Below, piece after piece: positions 33,727 to 41,858 of a stretch of DNA of 64,000 bases. Source of the stretch: Pontiella sulfatireligans (GTDB taxonomy: Bacteria > Verrucomicrobiota > Kiritimatiellia > Kiritimatiellales > Pontiellaceae); NCBI RefSeq assembly GCF_900890705.1, contig NZ_CAAHFH010000002.1:2046001-2110000 (forward strand). Reading direction: 5' to 3'. The translations under genes and the position numbers were made by a program. Each line of letters begins with the position of its first letter. Position 1 is the first letter of the stretch. A model generated the notes under the pieces. The model was not told where the DNA came from. It was given only the letters and a program-made list of their open reading frames with translations, and made no database searches.

Positions 33727-33878
33727 TTTTCCCTTTAGGTAGATCAAGTGCCCAATTGCGCTTGAAGTGCCTAGAGTGGAGAATTGATGATGATTGACCA
33801 GAAAAGTAAGTTTACTGGCGTAGCCTGTGAACTTATGCAAGTTGCACATAGCAAATTAGATGCACGGCATATTAGGGG

Positions 33879-34715
33879 CTAATTATTTGTGCGGTTTAGC
33901 CAGCCTTCTACTAGCAGGATTTTACGAATATTGCTTTTTCCGCACCCTTTTCTTGCTTGGAAGATAGGCTTATACCCGCCTTTATTTTGTGGGTCGGGAA
34001 TCATTTTTTTGATGCGAAACGTGAGCGATAGTTCCTCGGCTAAACTGTTGGCGGAACGTTTCTGCTGTGGATCGATCCTTCTTCCGGCGTCAATAATCTC
34101 TTGGCGCAGGGGCCTCGCGTTGTCGGCGATTTTTCTTCCACCTTCAAGTGATCGTGAAAATTGTGACCATACAATGCCTGATAAGGCGCGATTAAGGTGA
34201 TGATGAATAAACTCGGCATGATCGCCATGATCATGGTTGGCGAGCATGTAGATGCTTTCCCACGTTTTCAGTAGGTTCCATGTTTCGATTAGCACCTCAT
34301 GAGAAATAATTTGATATTCGGTAATTTCTTCCGGCCCCGAATCACCCTCGCAGGGGGGAGTCTTTCGCAATTCTTCCGCTAGGAGACCCCACAGCATGCC
34401 GGTGCGCCAAATGAAGTCTTCACCATAAGGACAGCCTAGAACCGCGGCTTCTCTAGGCCGAATAAAGGCAAAATCTTCGCGAGACAGAGTCTGGAAGCAT
34501 CGGGGATCACTTTTGCTCTGAGGAGCTTTATGAAAATAAGGACATGCCGACCAATCTGGAGATTCCATCCACTCACAGACTTTCTGGATCGATGTATTTT
34601 TTGTCTTCCGGGCATAGCCCTTTATCTTTAAAAGACAATTTCTTATAGCGGATTCTAACTGACGGCGAACGCTAAGGTAGTAACCTCTATTTTCGATCTC
34701 TGTGTTCAGCTCCAT
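33879..34715 (-). CDS. Unknown protein co-transcribed with the integrase
   Basis: 278 residues, starting two bases after the integrase stop, so probably translated from the integrase message. I do not recognise the family. It is rich in Trp, His and Cys (CEWMESPDWSACPYF, HDHGDHAEFIHHHLNRAL, LGCPYGEDFIWRTGM). The C-terminal ~70 residues (ANSLAEELSLTFRIKKM, then GKSNIRKILLVEGWL) could be a DNA-binding helical region. The His/Asp cluster near 170 might bind metal. Function not assigned. Confidence 0.6.
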   Translation of the reverse strand: MELNTEIENRGYYLSVRRQLESAIRNCLLKIKGYARKTKNTSIQKVCEWMESPDWSACPYFHKAPQSKSDPRCFQTLSREDFAFIRPREAAVLGCPYGEDFIWRTGMLWGLLAEELRKTPPCEGDSGPEEITEYQIISHEVLIETWNLLKTWESIYMLANHDHGDHAEFIHHHLNRALSGIVWSQFSRSLEGGRKIADNARPLRQEIIDAGRRIDPQQKRSANSLAEELSLTFRIKKMIPDPQNKGGYKPIFQARKGCGKSNIRKILLVEGWLNRTNN

Positions 34716-34717
34716 GA

Positions 34718-35995
34718 TTATCCAGCCTTTACCATGGGAATAATTTTCCCTTTATTCGGGGTGATGTTGAAATATTTTTCGGCCTGCTTATCTCGGTTTT
34801 CGGCGAGGCCAACATAAAAATCATGCAGAGTCTGGGGAAGTTTGTGGCCCATTTCCCGCATGGTTTTGTCTACGCTTTCGTACTTGGCCAAATGATAGGT
34901 TCCGTACGAGTGGCGCGACCCATCCTGAATCGTTTCGACTTGCGCATTGCTAAATACTTTTGTCCGCCATCGTTTGAGTGTGCTGTCGCTGTAGGGGAAA
35001 ATAAATTCATTATCCTCTTTTCGGCAGGGGATCAGGTATTCGGCGAGGTTCGGTTCTATATGGACGATACGGGCGGAGGACGTTTTGGACGTCTCTGCGT
35101 TGACGTGGATTTCGCCCAGCTCGAAGTTAAAATCCTTCCAGCGAAGTCTCTTGTGTAGTTCGTTTGGCCGAATGCCAGCGAAAAATCCAAGGGCGAGGTA
35201 TGGGATAATGGCAGACTGCTCCGGGGCTATCGGCTTCCCGTTCTTGTCCATGCGCGTATCCTTATGTTCGGCTCCAAATTTGATGGCAGCCATCATTACG
35301 GCCTCAACCTCCGCCGGAGTGTAGATGCTGACAATATGTTTAGATCGTTTGACCTTGCGCGTTTTTTTGACGGGATTTATCTCAAGTTTCTCTTCGGAGA
35401 TTGCCCAGTTGAAAAAGGCTTTTATGTATACTTTGTGATTCGCCCTGCTCGTTGGCTTGGGCCTGTTTTGATCAAGCCAGCTGTCGATCTCTTTTGGGGT
35501 GACCGCATCAACTGCTAAATGGCCAAGGTCGAGTTTGAAATCTTTGAGGCATTTTATGCACTCGTTGTATGAACGAATGCGAAATTCGCCTTGCTCGACT
35601 TGTTTTTCTTTCACTGCCCAGTATTTATCGATCAACGAGCCCAGACCATTATTTTCATCTATGCGCTGGTGATGCTTCTCGTAGAAATCTAAGACAGCTT
35701 CAAGGGTGGCTCCGAGTTTCATTGTGCGTTCAAATGCCGCCGCCGCGTCAGTTTTCTGTTTCTCGGAAAGTTTTTGTCCTTTGATCCCATGGTCTGTAAG
35801 TTCGTTGCTTTTGAGTTGGGCAAACCCGCGAGCAGCCCCAAGCGTGTCGAATCGTGGCCGTTTTCTTCCTAGTGCTCGCCCCAGATAGACATCGTAGTAG
35901 ACGCTTCCATTTGGCCTTTCATGTTTGGTGATGGTGAAGCCTTCGTAGTGCTCCTTCCCCTCGGCCTTGATTGTAAGTTTGCGTTCTTTTGCCAT
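34718..35995 (-). CDS. Tyrosine recombinase (integrase of the element)
   Basis: 425 residues: an N-terminal arm-binding-like part, a SAM-like core-binding domain (about 115-215, LIDKYWAVKEKQVEQGEFR) and a C-terminal catalytic domain. Catalytic residues visible: Arg in FFAGIRPNELHKRLRW near 290, Lys in SKTSSARIVHIEP near 322, Arg/His in QDGSRHSYGTYHLAKY near 370 (a Ser-Arg-His variant of the usual His-x-x-Arg), His in MGHKLPQTLHD and the nucleophile Tyr in FYVGLAENRD near 405. It lies next to attR and presumably recombines the 63-bp repeats. Putative arm-type sites lie just upstream of its start. Confidence 0.9.
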   Translation of the reverse strand: MAKERKLTIKAEGKEHYEGFTITKHERPNGSVYYDVYLGRALGRKRPRFDTLGAARGFAQLKSNELTDHGIKGQKLSEKQKTDAAAAFERTMKLGATLEAVLDFYEKHHQRIDENNGLGSLIDKYWAVKEKQVEQGEFRIRSYNECIKCLKDFKLDLGHLAVDAVTPKEIDSWLDQNRPKPTSRANHKVYIKAFFNWAISEEKLEINPVKKTRKVKRSKHIVSIYTPAEVEAVMMAAIKFGAEHKDTRMDKNGKPIAPEQSAIIPYLALGFFAGIRPNELHKRLRWKDFNFELGEIHVNAETSKTSSARIVHIEPNLAEYLIPCRKEDNEFIFPYSDSTLKRWRTKVFSNAQVETIQDGSRHSYGTYHLAKYESVDKTMREMGHKLPQTLHDFYVGLAENRDKQAEKYFNITPNKGKIIPMVKAG

Positions 35996-36036
35996 AACGC
36001 AATATAGGCAGAATTAGGCGTGGGCAGTCAAGTAGA

Positions 36037-36056
36037 TGATCCAACAATGATCCAAC
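36037..36056 (+). other. Putative integrase arm-type sites, right end
   Basis: TGATCCAAC occurs at 36037-36045 and 36048-36056, 11 bp apart, in the same orientation and spacing as the pair at 22552/22563 near the other end. They lie between the integrase start and attR. Confidence 0.6.
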
Positions 36057-36117
36057 GGCAAAAATATAACTGCCATATAAATCAATAATAGAAGGGTGGG
36101 AATGGTTCTGAGAGATA

Positions 36118-36180
36118 CTGACTCTTAATCAGCGGGTCGTGGGTTCGAGCCCCTCATCGTCTACCACCTTAAACCCCCGT
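36118..36180 (+). repeat. attR: 63-bp direct repeat of the tRNA-Lys 3' half
   Basis: Identical to 22400-22462. It lacks the 5' half of the tRNA, so no second tRNA is made. Confidence 0.92.
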
Positions 36181-36210
36181 CGTAGTCAAATATGGCGGGG
36201 GTTTTCTTTT
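36172..36210 (+). terminator. Terminator at attR (original tRNA terminator)
   Basis: AACCCCCG pairs with CGGGGGTT around a 16-base loop, followed by TTCTTTT. It differs in the loop from the attL terminator, as expected if one came with the element and the other is the chromosomal original. Confidence 0.7.
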
Positions 36211-36621
36211 GTTCGTGTGCTCTGAATGGTTCTCTTGTGTTTTGTTCTGTGGCATCTGTCTGGCCTGAGTTAATACCACAATAATACCACAAGTTGGGCG
36301 TTGGGCGTGTTGGATGTGGGCGATTAGGCTACGAGGATCGCCTGCTGTGGCCTGCGCCGTGGTCTCCTAAACCCTCTGCGGTGATGCAATGCAGGCAGTG
36401 GTAGGGGATGGGGGAGGAGGTACCCCCCGGCGCACATTCGCCTTACATATATCCCCTAAGTTGCACCCAACCCCTGAAAATTCGTTAGGACACTTCCTGC
36501 CTTTTCCCTGTGAATCATGGGGACTCTGAGCTGTTAAAGCTCGATCCGGTACGGCACCAGCCGGCCACCATCTGGCAGCATGACCTTGATCGACGTGCAG
36601 GTGGTGCTTTCTTTATTTTGT
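36181..36621. other. Gene-poor flank with relics, right of attR
   Basis: About 440 bases without an intact gene. It holds the terminator, a perfect 11-bp tandem repeat TAATACCACAA x2 at 36271-36292, a G-rich run near 36405-36430, and a 32-codon minus-strand frame (SIKVMLPDGGRLVPYRIEL then stop, 36534-36620) that looks like the end of a lost protein. Confidence 0.5.
36271..36292 (+). repeat. Tandem TAATACCACAA repeat, possible arm site of an older element
   Basis: Two perfect adjacent 11-bp units. The period and layout equal those of the TGATCCAAC pairs (8 of 11 positions agree between TGATCCAACAA and TAATACCACAA), but these copies lie outside the current element. Confidence 0.4.
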
Positions 36622-38046
36622 TTAACAGGGGGCTAATTTCCAGCCATTGGAGACTGTGCCGGGGACTATGAAGGAGTCGTTGGTTATCTTTAGCTCGGCG
36701 ACTAGGCGGTTGCGGTGGTCTTGGAGGATTTCGCGGTAGGCGGGATCGACGGCGAGGTTGTTCATTTCACCAGGGTCGGTGCGCATGTCGGTAAGGCTCT
36801 CGCGGAGCTTGCCGGTGGAGTAGGCGACATACTTGTAGTTCTTGGTGCGCAGCATGCGCCCGACCACGCCCGCACTGTGGCCGTAGGCCGGGGACAAGTC
36901 GTTTTCAACCACAAGCTGGTCGCGCCATTCAACGGGCTTGCCTTCGGCGAGCGGTCGCAGACTCAGGCCGCGTAGGCCGTCGGGCCCTGCGGCTTTGGCG
37001 TAGTCGCAGATCGTTGGGAAAATATCAAGGCCGGTGGAAACAAGGCGGTCTTTGTCAACCGTGCCGGGCTTGGCGATGCCTTTGCCGCTGATGATGAGGG
37101 GAACGCGGGCGGGCTCGTCGTAGAGCAGGGTTTTTTGATTCCATTTGTGCGCGCCGTTGCCGTCGCCATGGTCGCTGGTAAAGATGATGACCGTATTGTC
37201 ATTCACCGCATCAAGCACCTTGGCGATTTCGGAATCAACGCGTTCGGTAAGGCGGTTGAGCGCCCATCGGTATTGCCGCCAGCGTTCATCCGGCCAATCG
37301 CGGACTGGATAGGTTCCCTCCTGCCAGGTTTGGTATTCGCGGATGATGTCGGGCTCGTTTTCCGGAATCTGGAAGTTGGCGGGCAGGGCAGGGCACTCCT
37401 CCGGTGGCGGGGTGTCGCTGATCGATCCGTTCCAGAGCAGGGTTCTGCGCTCGGGGAATCCCCCGGTTGCCCGGCGAGCCCATTCGCAGATGTCGTGCGG
37501 GTTGACGAAGGAGGCGACGAGGAAAAAGGGCTTGTTGCGCTTTTTCTTAATAAACTCGATGGAAGGCGCGGCAAAATGTTGGTCGTTGAATTCCTTGGAG
37601 CCTTCCTGCATGCGGTTGAAGCCATGCCAGTCGGAGGTGTCGGTCGGCATGGGAATGTGCCACTTGCCGATGTAGCCGGTATCGTATCCCGCTTTGGTAA
37701 TGAAGGAGCCGAGCGAAGGGTGGAGCACCTTGAACAAATCCATGTTGAGGGTGACGCCGGTTTCATGTGGCATCCGCCCGGTCATCATGGAGGTTCTCGA
37801 GGGCACGCAGATCGGATTGGCGCAATAGGCCCGTTCAAAGCGCACGCCATTAGCGGCGAGGCTGTCCATCGCCGGGGTGTTCAGGTTGGGGTTCCCTGTG
37901 CAACTCATGCCATCGGCCACCTGCTGATCGGTTATGATCCAAAGAATATTCGGGCGGTTTTCTTTTGCCTTGCCGGCTGCTGAAGCAAGTCCGGCTGCTA
38001 TTGCGAGGGTGGATGCGACGAGATATTCTCTACGGTTTGTTTTCAT
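36622..38046 (-). CDS. Secreted sulfatase, formylglycine (Cys) type
   Basis: 474 residues. The N-terminus NRREYLVASTLAIAAGLASA is a Tat-like signal with twin Arg. PNILWIITDQQ at 32-42 gives the first metal-binding Asp, and CVPSR (Cys80) is the formylglycine signature. IIFTSDHGDGNGAHKWNQK carries the later Asp/His and Lys. It is an S1-family sulfatase acting outside the cytoplasm on a sulfated glycan; the substrate is not determinable. It is divergent from the GH3 gene, and the 200-bp gap between them contains a GGTTTACGNNTAAACC operator about 92 bases from this start codon, so both transcription units are probably co-regulated. Confidence 0.9.
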   Translation of the reverse strand: MKTNRREYLVASTLAIAAGLASAAGKAKENRPNILWIITDQQVADGMSCTGNPNLNTPAMDSLAANGVRFERAYCANPICVPSRTSMMTGRMPHETGVTLNMDLFKVLHPSLGSFITKAGYDTGYIGKWHIPMPTDTSDWHGFNRMQEGSKEFNDQHFAAPSIEFIKKKRNKPFFLVASFVNPHDICEWARRATGGFPERRTLLWNGSISDTPPPEECPALPANFQIPENEPDIIREYQTWQEGTYPVRDWPDERWRQYRWALNRLTERVDSEIAKVLDAVNDNTVIIFTSDHGDGNGAHKWNQKTLLYDEPARVPLIISGKGIAKPGTVDKDRLVSTGLDIFPTICDYAKAAGPDGLRGLSLRPLAEGKPVEWRDQLVVENDLSPAYGHSAGVVGRMLRTKNYKYVAYSTGKLRESLTDMRTDPGEMNNLAVDPAYREILQDHRNRLVAELKITNDSFIVPGTVSNGWKLAPC

Positions 38047-38137
38047 CGAGCATTCTCCAGTTAACGCGATAATAGGCCATATTTCGTGGGCTTCAAACCC
38101 TTTTAATCGTTGGTTAGGTTAAATCGTCAACCTGTGG

Positions 38138-38153
38138 GGTTTACGGATAAACC
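38138..38153. promoter_or_regulatory. Candidate operator GGTTTACGNNTAAACC, site 1
   Basis: Exact match with central GA, in the divergent gap between the sulfatase (36622-38046) and GH3 genes. It is flanked by AATCGTT/AACGATT and AGGTT/AACCT inverted pieces, extending the dyad. Confidence 0.7.
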
Positions 38154-38246
38154 TAACGATTGGGACTTGTTTATTGTTCAAGCTGATAGAGGTGGTTAGC
38201 TTTTATTCCACAAAACAAGACACCCTTTTAAACATGGAGATAAAAC

Positions 38247-39953
38247 ATGAGTACAGATAAGAATTTTTTTATTGCTGAGCTGATTGATAAAATGACTCTC
38301 GAACAAAAAGTCGGGCAGTGTTTTGTGATTGGATTCTGCGGAACCGTCGTCACCCCGACGATTCTGGAGCGGATCCGTAAAATAAAGCCGGCCGGCATCC
38401 GCGCCGGGCTAACCTTCCGCGCCAAGACCGCCCTGCACGACCCCTATGCCACCAGCGAAGTCTTCGCCCACCGCGTGCTGCGCGACCCGACCGGCAGCGT
38501 GAAGGACATTATTCCGGGCATCCTGCCGCCGCACTGCACGAACGAAGAATACTGCGAATTCCTCAACACGATGAAGGAAGAGGCGCTGAAGGACGGCCTT
38601 GGCATTCCGCTGCATATCACGATGGATATGGAAGGCGATGTTAGCTGCGACTACACCCGTGGCGGCTTGTTCAACCTGCCGTCCCCGATGGGCGCCACGG
38701 CTTCCGGCAACACGCAAATGGCCTATGATGCCGCCTGGGCTACGGGACGTCAGCTCAACGCTCTCGGCGTCAACTGGCTTCATTCGCCGGTACTCGACAC
38801 CAACACCGAACCGATGAATCCAGAGATTGGAACCCGCTCCTACGGCGAAACCCCCGAGGAAGTGATTGAATACGGCGAAGAGGGGTACAAAGGCTTCAGG
38901 GATGCCGGTATCATCACCACTGGCAAGCATTTCCCGGGACGCGGCGAATCTGTGACCGATGCCCACCGCGGTCTGCCGGTCATCGATATGCCGCGCGAAG
39001 AGATGGAAGAGCACCTCAAGCCGTTCAAGGCGATGGTCGATGCGGGTATCCCCTGCATCATGACCGCACATACCGTTTATCCGTGCCTGGATCCCGACAA
39101 CGCCGCGACGCTCTCCAAGCCGATCCTTACCGACCTGCTCAAGAACGAGTGGGGCTTTGAGGGCTGTGTGACCTCCGACGATATTACGATGGGTGGGATC
39201 GTTGAAAAATACGAAGTCGACGAAGCCTGCGTTGCGTCGCTGAACGCGGGTTGCGACTTGATCCTGCTGCGCGATGAAGCGCCGCTGATCGACGAAGTGT
39301 TTGAAAAGGTCGTCCAGGCCGTAAAGGATGGAAAGTTGTCCGAAGAGCGGATCAACGACGCGGTTCGTCGTTCGCTCACCGTCAAGTATGACTACGGCCT
39401 GTTCGACAACGGCAACCTGCGTACCGTCGATCAGGCTTCCTCCGGCATCAAGGATCCAAAAGTGGCGAAGATTGCTTGGGAAACCGCGCTGGCCGCCACC
39501 AAAGTCCTGCGCGACGAGGCCGGCGTTCTCCCGCTTTCCAAGGACAAAAAGGTGCTGGTCATTGAACAGCGCTGCCCGTTGCATTTCCGCACCGAAACGC
39601 AGAAGTGCCATCCGGGCATCTTTTGGGAAAACTTTTTCAGTCGCACGGAATCCCCTGGTCAGGTCGAAGTGGAAATGGTGCCCTCCGAATACGATATGAA
39701 GCGCGTTATGAAACGTATCGTGGCCGATGATTTCGATGTGATCGTAACCTCGAACTACTACGACCGCCGTGCGCATTCCAAGAGCGTGTTTGTCGATGAC
39801 ATGGTTAAGGCCACCGACAAACCGGTCATCGTGGTGACCAACTCGCCTTACCCGTACACGGTTGACGATGCCTACAAAACCGTCATCTGCACCTACGGCG
39901 TAGCACCGGAGTCGCTCACTGCCGCGGTTAAAACCATCTACGGTGAAAAATAG
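38247..39953 (+). CDS. Cytoplasmic glycoside hydrolase family 3 protein
   Basis: ATG 38247 with GGAG upstream. 568 residues and no signal peptide, so it acts in the cytoplasm. The (beta/alpha)8 domain carries family GH3 motifs: MDMEGDVSCDYTRGG near 130, TTGKHFPGRG near 230 and the nucleophile Asp in GCVTSDDITMGG near 312. The second domain (about 400-568) is an alpha/beta sandwich. The KHFPGxG loop recalls NagZ-like beta-N-acetylhexosaminidases, which use a His/Asp dyad, and VTDAHRGLP follows it. It probably hydrolyses an imported oligosaccharide made by the secreted lyases. First gene of the long plus-strand polysaccharide operon. Confidence 0.85.
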   Translation: MSTDKNFFIAELIDKMTLEQKVGQCFVIGFCGTVVTPTILERIRKIKPAGIRAGLTFRAKTALHDPYATSEVFAHRVLRDPTGSVKDIIPGILPPHCTNEEYCEFLNTMKEEALKDGLGIPLHITMDMEGDVSCDYTRGGLFNLPSPMGATASGNTQMAYDAAWATGRQLNALGVNWLHSPVLDTNTEPMNPEIGTRSYGETPEEVIEYGEEGYKGFRDAGIITTGKHFPGRGESVTDAHRGLPVIDMPREEMEEHLKPFKAMVDAGIPCIMTAHTVYPCLDPDNAATLSKPILTDLLKNEWGFEGCVTSDDITMGGIVEKYEVDEACVASLNAGCDLILLRDEAPLIDEVFEKVVQAVKDGKLSEERINDAVRRSLTVKYDYGLFDNGNLRTVDQASSGIKDPKVAKIAWETALAATKVLRDEAGVLPLSKDKKVLVIEQRCPLHFRTETQKCHPGIFWENFFSRTESPGQVEVEMVPSEYDMKRVMKRIVADDFDVIVTSNYYDRRAHSKSVFVDDMVKATDKPVIVVTNSPYPYTVDDAYKTVICTYGVAPESLTAAVKTIYGEK

Positions 39954-40070
39954 AAATCATAAATCCGAATACCTAAATTCTAAACAATCTCAAACTTTGA
40001 ATTATCAAGCTTTGGAATTGGGATTTGTTTAGGATTTAGAAATTAGAGTTTAGAAATTCAAGGAGTTGCC
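39954..40070. repeat. A/T-rich imperfect inverted repeat before the DUF2264 gene
   Basis: The 117-bp gap is built from AAATTCTAAAC / GTTTAGGATTTAG phrases facing each other, ending with AAGGAG, the ribosome-binding site. A similar low-complexity gap (GAAACCTGAAACTTGAAACC) precedes xylA at 20010-20035. Confidence 0.45.
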
Positions 40071-41858
40071 ATGAAGGCCTTCGATCTTCCCATTGCTTCC
40101 AACCCGTTGAAAACGCGCGCCGATGTGCAGGAGGCGGTTCGGCAGATTTGCGAGCCGCTCAAGCCGCACTATAGCGAGGGCAAGGCGCTTGTCCACCTTG
40201 GCGCCACCTGCACCAACTATGGCGAGCGGCGTTGCGAGATGGAGGCTTTTGCCCGCCCGTTCTGGGGGCTGATGCCGTTGGCTGCCGGGGGAGGGGATTC
40301 GAACTTTTGGGACATTTGCCGCAAAGGATTGCTAAACGGCACCAACCCGGCGCACCCGGAATATTGGGGCGAGCTGGGCGAGGTGGATCAGCTGGCGGTT
40401 GAGATGCCGCCGATTGCCCTCGCGCTCGCGCTTTCGCCCGATCAATTCTGGACGCCGTTCTCGCAGGCCGAGCGGGAGCAGATCGCCACATGGATGGATC
40501 AGATTAACCACAAGGCGATGTCCGATAACAACTGGCGCGCATTTCCTATCCTTGTAAACGCATCGCTGAAAAAGGCGGGCATGCCGTACAATGCCGAAGT
40601 GATGGAAGCCGGCCTTGACCGACTGGAAGATTTCTATCTCGGCAACGGTTGGTATTCCGATGGCACCGGCAAACGGATGGACTACTACATTCCGTTCGCG
40701 ATCCATTTCTATTCCCTGATCTATGCCAAGCTGATGGGCGATGAAGACCCACAGCGCGCGGCTATCTTCAAGGACCGTGCAACCATCTTTGCGAAGGACT
40801 TTTTGCATTGGTTCACCGCAGAGGGCGCAGCGCTTCCGTTCGGGCGCAGCCTGACCTACCGCTTTGCTCAGGGAGCCTTCTGGGGCGCGCTGGCTTTTGC
40901 CGATGTCGAGGCTTTGCCGTGGGGCGAGATCAAGGGCCTGTTCCTGCGCCACTTGCGTCATTGGTTCAGGAAACCGATCTTTACGGCCGACGGCCTGCTC
41001 TCGATTGGCTACGACTATCCAAACCTGTTGATGAGCGAGTTCTATAATGGCCCGGGTTCCCCGTATTGGGCAATGAAAGCCTTCCTGCCGCTGGCGGTGG
41101 CCGAAGATCACCCGTTCTGGACATCGGAGGAGCTGCCGTTTCCACGCATTGGAAACGAATCGGTTCAAAAGCCGGCGCTCATGTCGATCGCGCATTCCGA
41201 GAACCGCGACCATTTAGTGGCGCTCGCGTCGGGGCAGTGGTGCGGACTGGATTTTGGTCATACGGCGGAAAAGTATTCCAAGTTTGCCTACTCGACCCAC
41301 TTTGGTTTCAGTGTTTCGCGTGAAGCAACCGGATTGGTGAAGGGGGCTTACGATTCCATGCTGGCGCTCAGCGACGGGGAGGACCACTGGCGCGTTCGCC
41401 GTCAGTGCGAGTTGGTCGAGATCACCGACGATGCGGTAATTTCAGTTTGGAAACCCTGGCCGGATGTGGAGATTGAAACGCGACTGGAGCACCGCTATCC
41501 GTGGCATATCCGGACACACACCATTAAGACCGGCCGAGCGCTTGAAACCGCCGAAGGTGGCTTTGCCGCTTCGCGCGAGGCTGAATCGGTTCCTAAGGAA
41601 GGGGCTGTGGGGGTTCTTTATGGCGGAAGCGGTATTTTAAATATCGAAGGGGAACGTGAAGCGTCGGTTGTTGAACCACTGCCAAACACGAACTTGATGA
41701 ATCCGTGCACCGCCATCCCGACCTTGACCGGTCGGTTGGAGCCAGGCAAGCATCGATTGGTTTGCGCGGTACTGGGTGAACCAGATGCAGTAAACGCACT
41801 CAAGGAATGGAATGCATATGAAAAAAGCGTTGATGGGATTGTTACTGTTAGGCACTAG
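40071..41858 (+). CDS. DUF2264 protein, probable cytoplasmic (alpha/alpha) sugar enzyme
   Basis: 595 residues, AAGGAG upstream, no signal peptide. The N-terminal ~370 residues match the DUF2264 pattern: SNPLKTRADVQEAV, then FARPFWGLMPLAAGGG, NGTNPAHPEYWGEL and GNGWYSDGTGKRMDYY. The second part is all-beta. DUF2264 proteins look like (alpha/alpha)6-barrel proteins and occur in polysaccharide loci, where a role on unsaturated uronyl oligosaccharides has been suggested; the reaction is not established for this one. The end of the gene overlaps the next start by about 40 bases, so translation is probably coupled. Cytoplasmic partner of the GH3 protein. Confidence 0.8.
   Translation: MKAFDLPIASNPLKTRADVQEAVRQICEPLKPHYSEGKALVHLGATCTNYGERRCEMEAFARPFWGLMPLAAGGGDSNFWDICRKGLLNGTNPAHPEYWGELGEVDQLAVEMPPIALALALSPDQFWTPFSQAEREQIATWMDQINHKAMSDNNWRAFPILVNASLKKAGMPYNAEVMEAGLDRLEDFYLGNGWYSDGTGKRMDYYIPFAIHFYSLIYAKLMGDEDPQRAAIFKDRATIFAKDFLHWFTAEGAALPFGRSLTYRFAQGAFWGALAFADVEALPWGEIKGLFLRHLRHWFRKPIFTADGLLSIGYDYPNLLMSEFYNGPGSPYWAMKAFLPLAVAEDHPFWTSEELPFPRIGNESVQKPALMSIAHSENRDHLVALASGQWCGLDFGHTAEKYSKFAYSTHFGFSVSREATGLVKGAYDSMLALSDGEDHWRVRRQCELVEITDDAVISVWKPWPDVEIETRLEHRYPWHIRTHTIKTGRALETAEGGFAASREAESVPKEGAVGVLYGGSGILNIEGEREASVVEPLPNTNLMNPCTAIPTLTGRLEPGKHRLVCAVLGEPDAVNALKEWNAYEKSVDGIVTVRH

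Noticed and set aside
36118..36166. Second tRNA-Lys gene
   Set aside because: Only the 3' half is present; there is no acceptor 5' strand or D arm, so it is attR.
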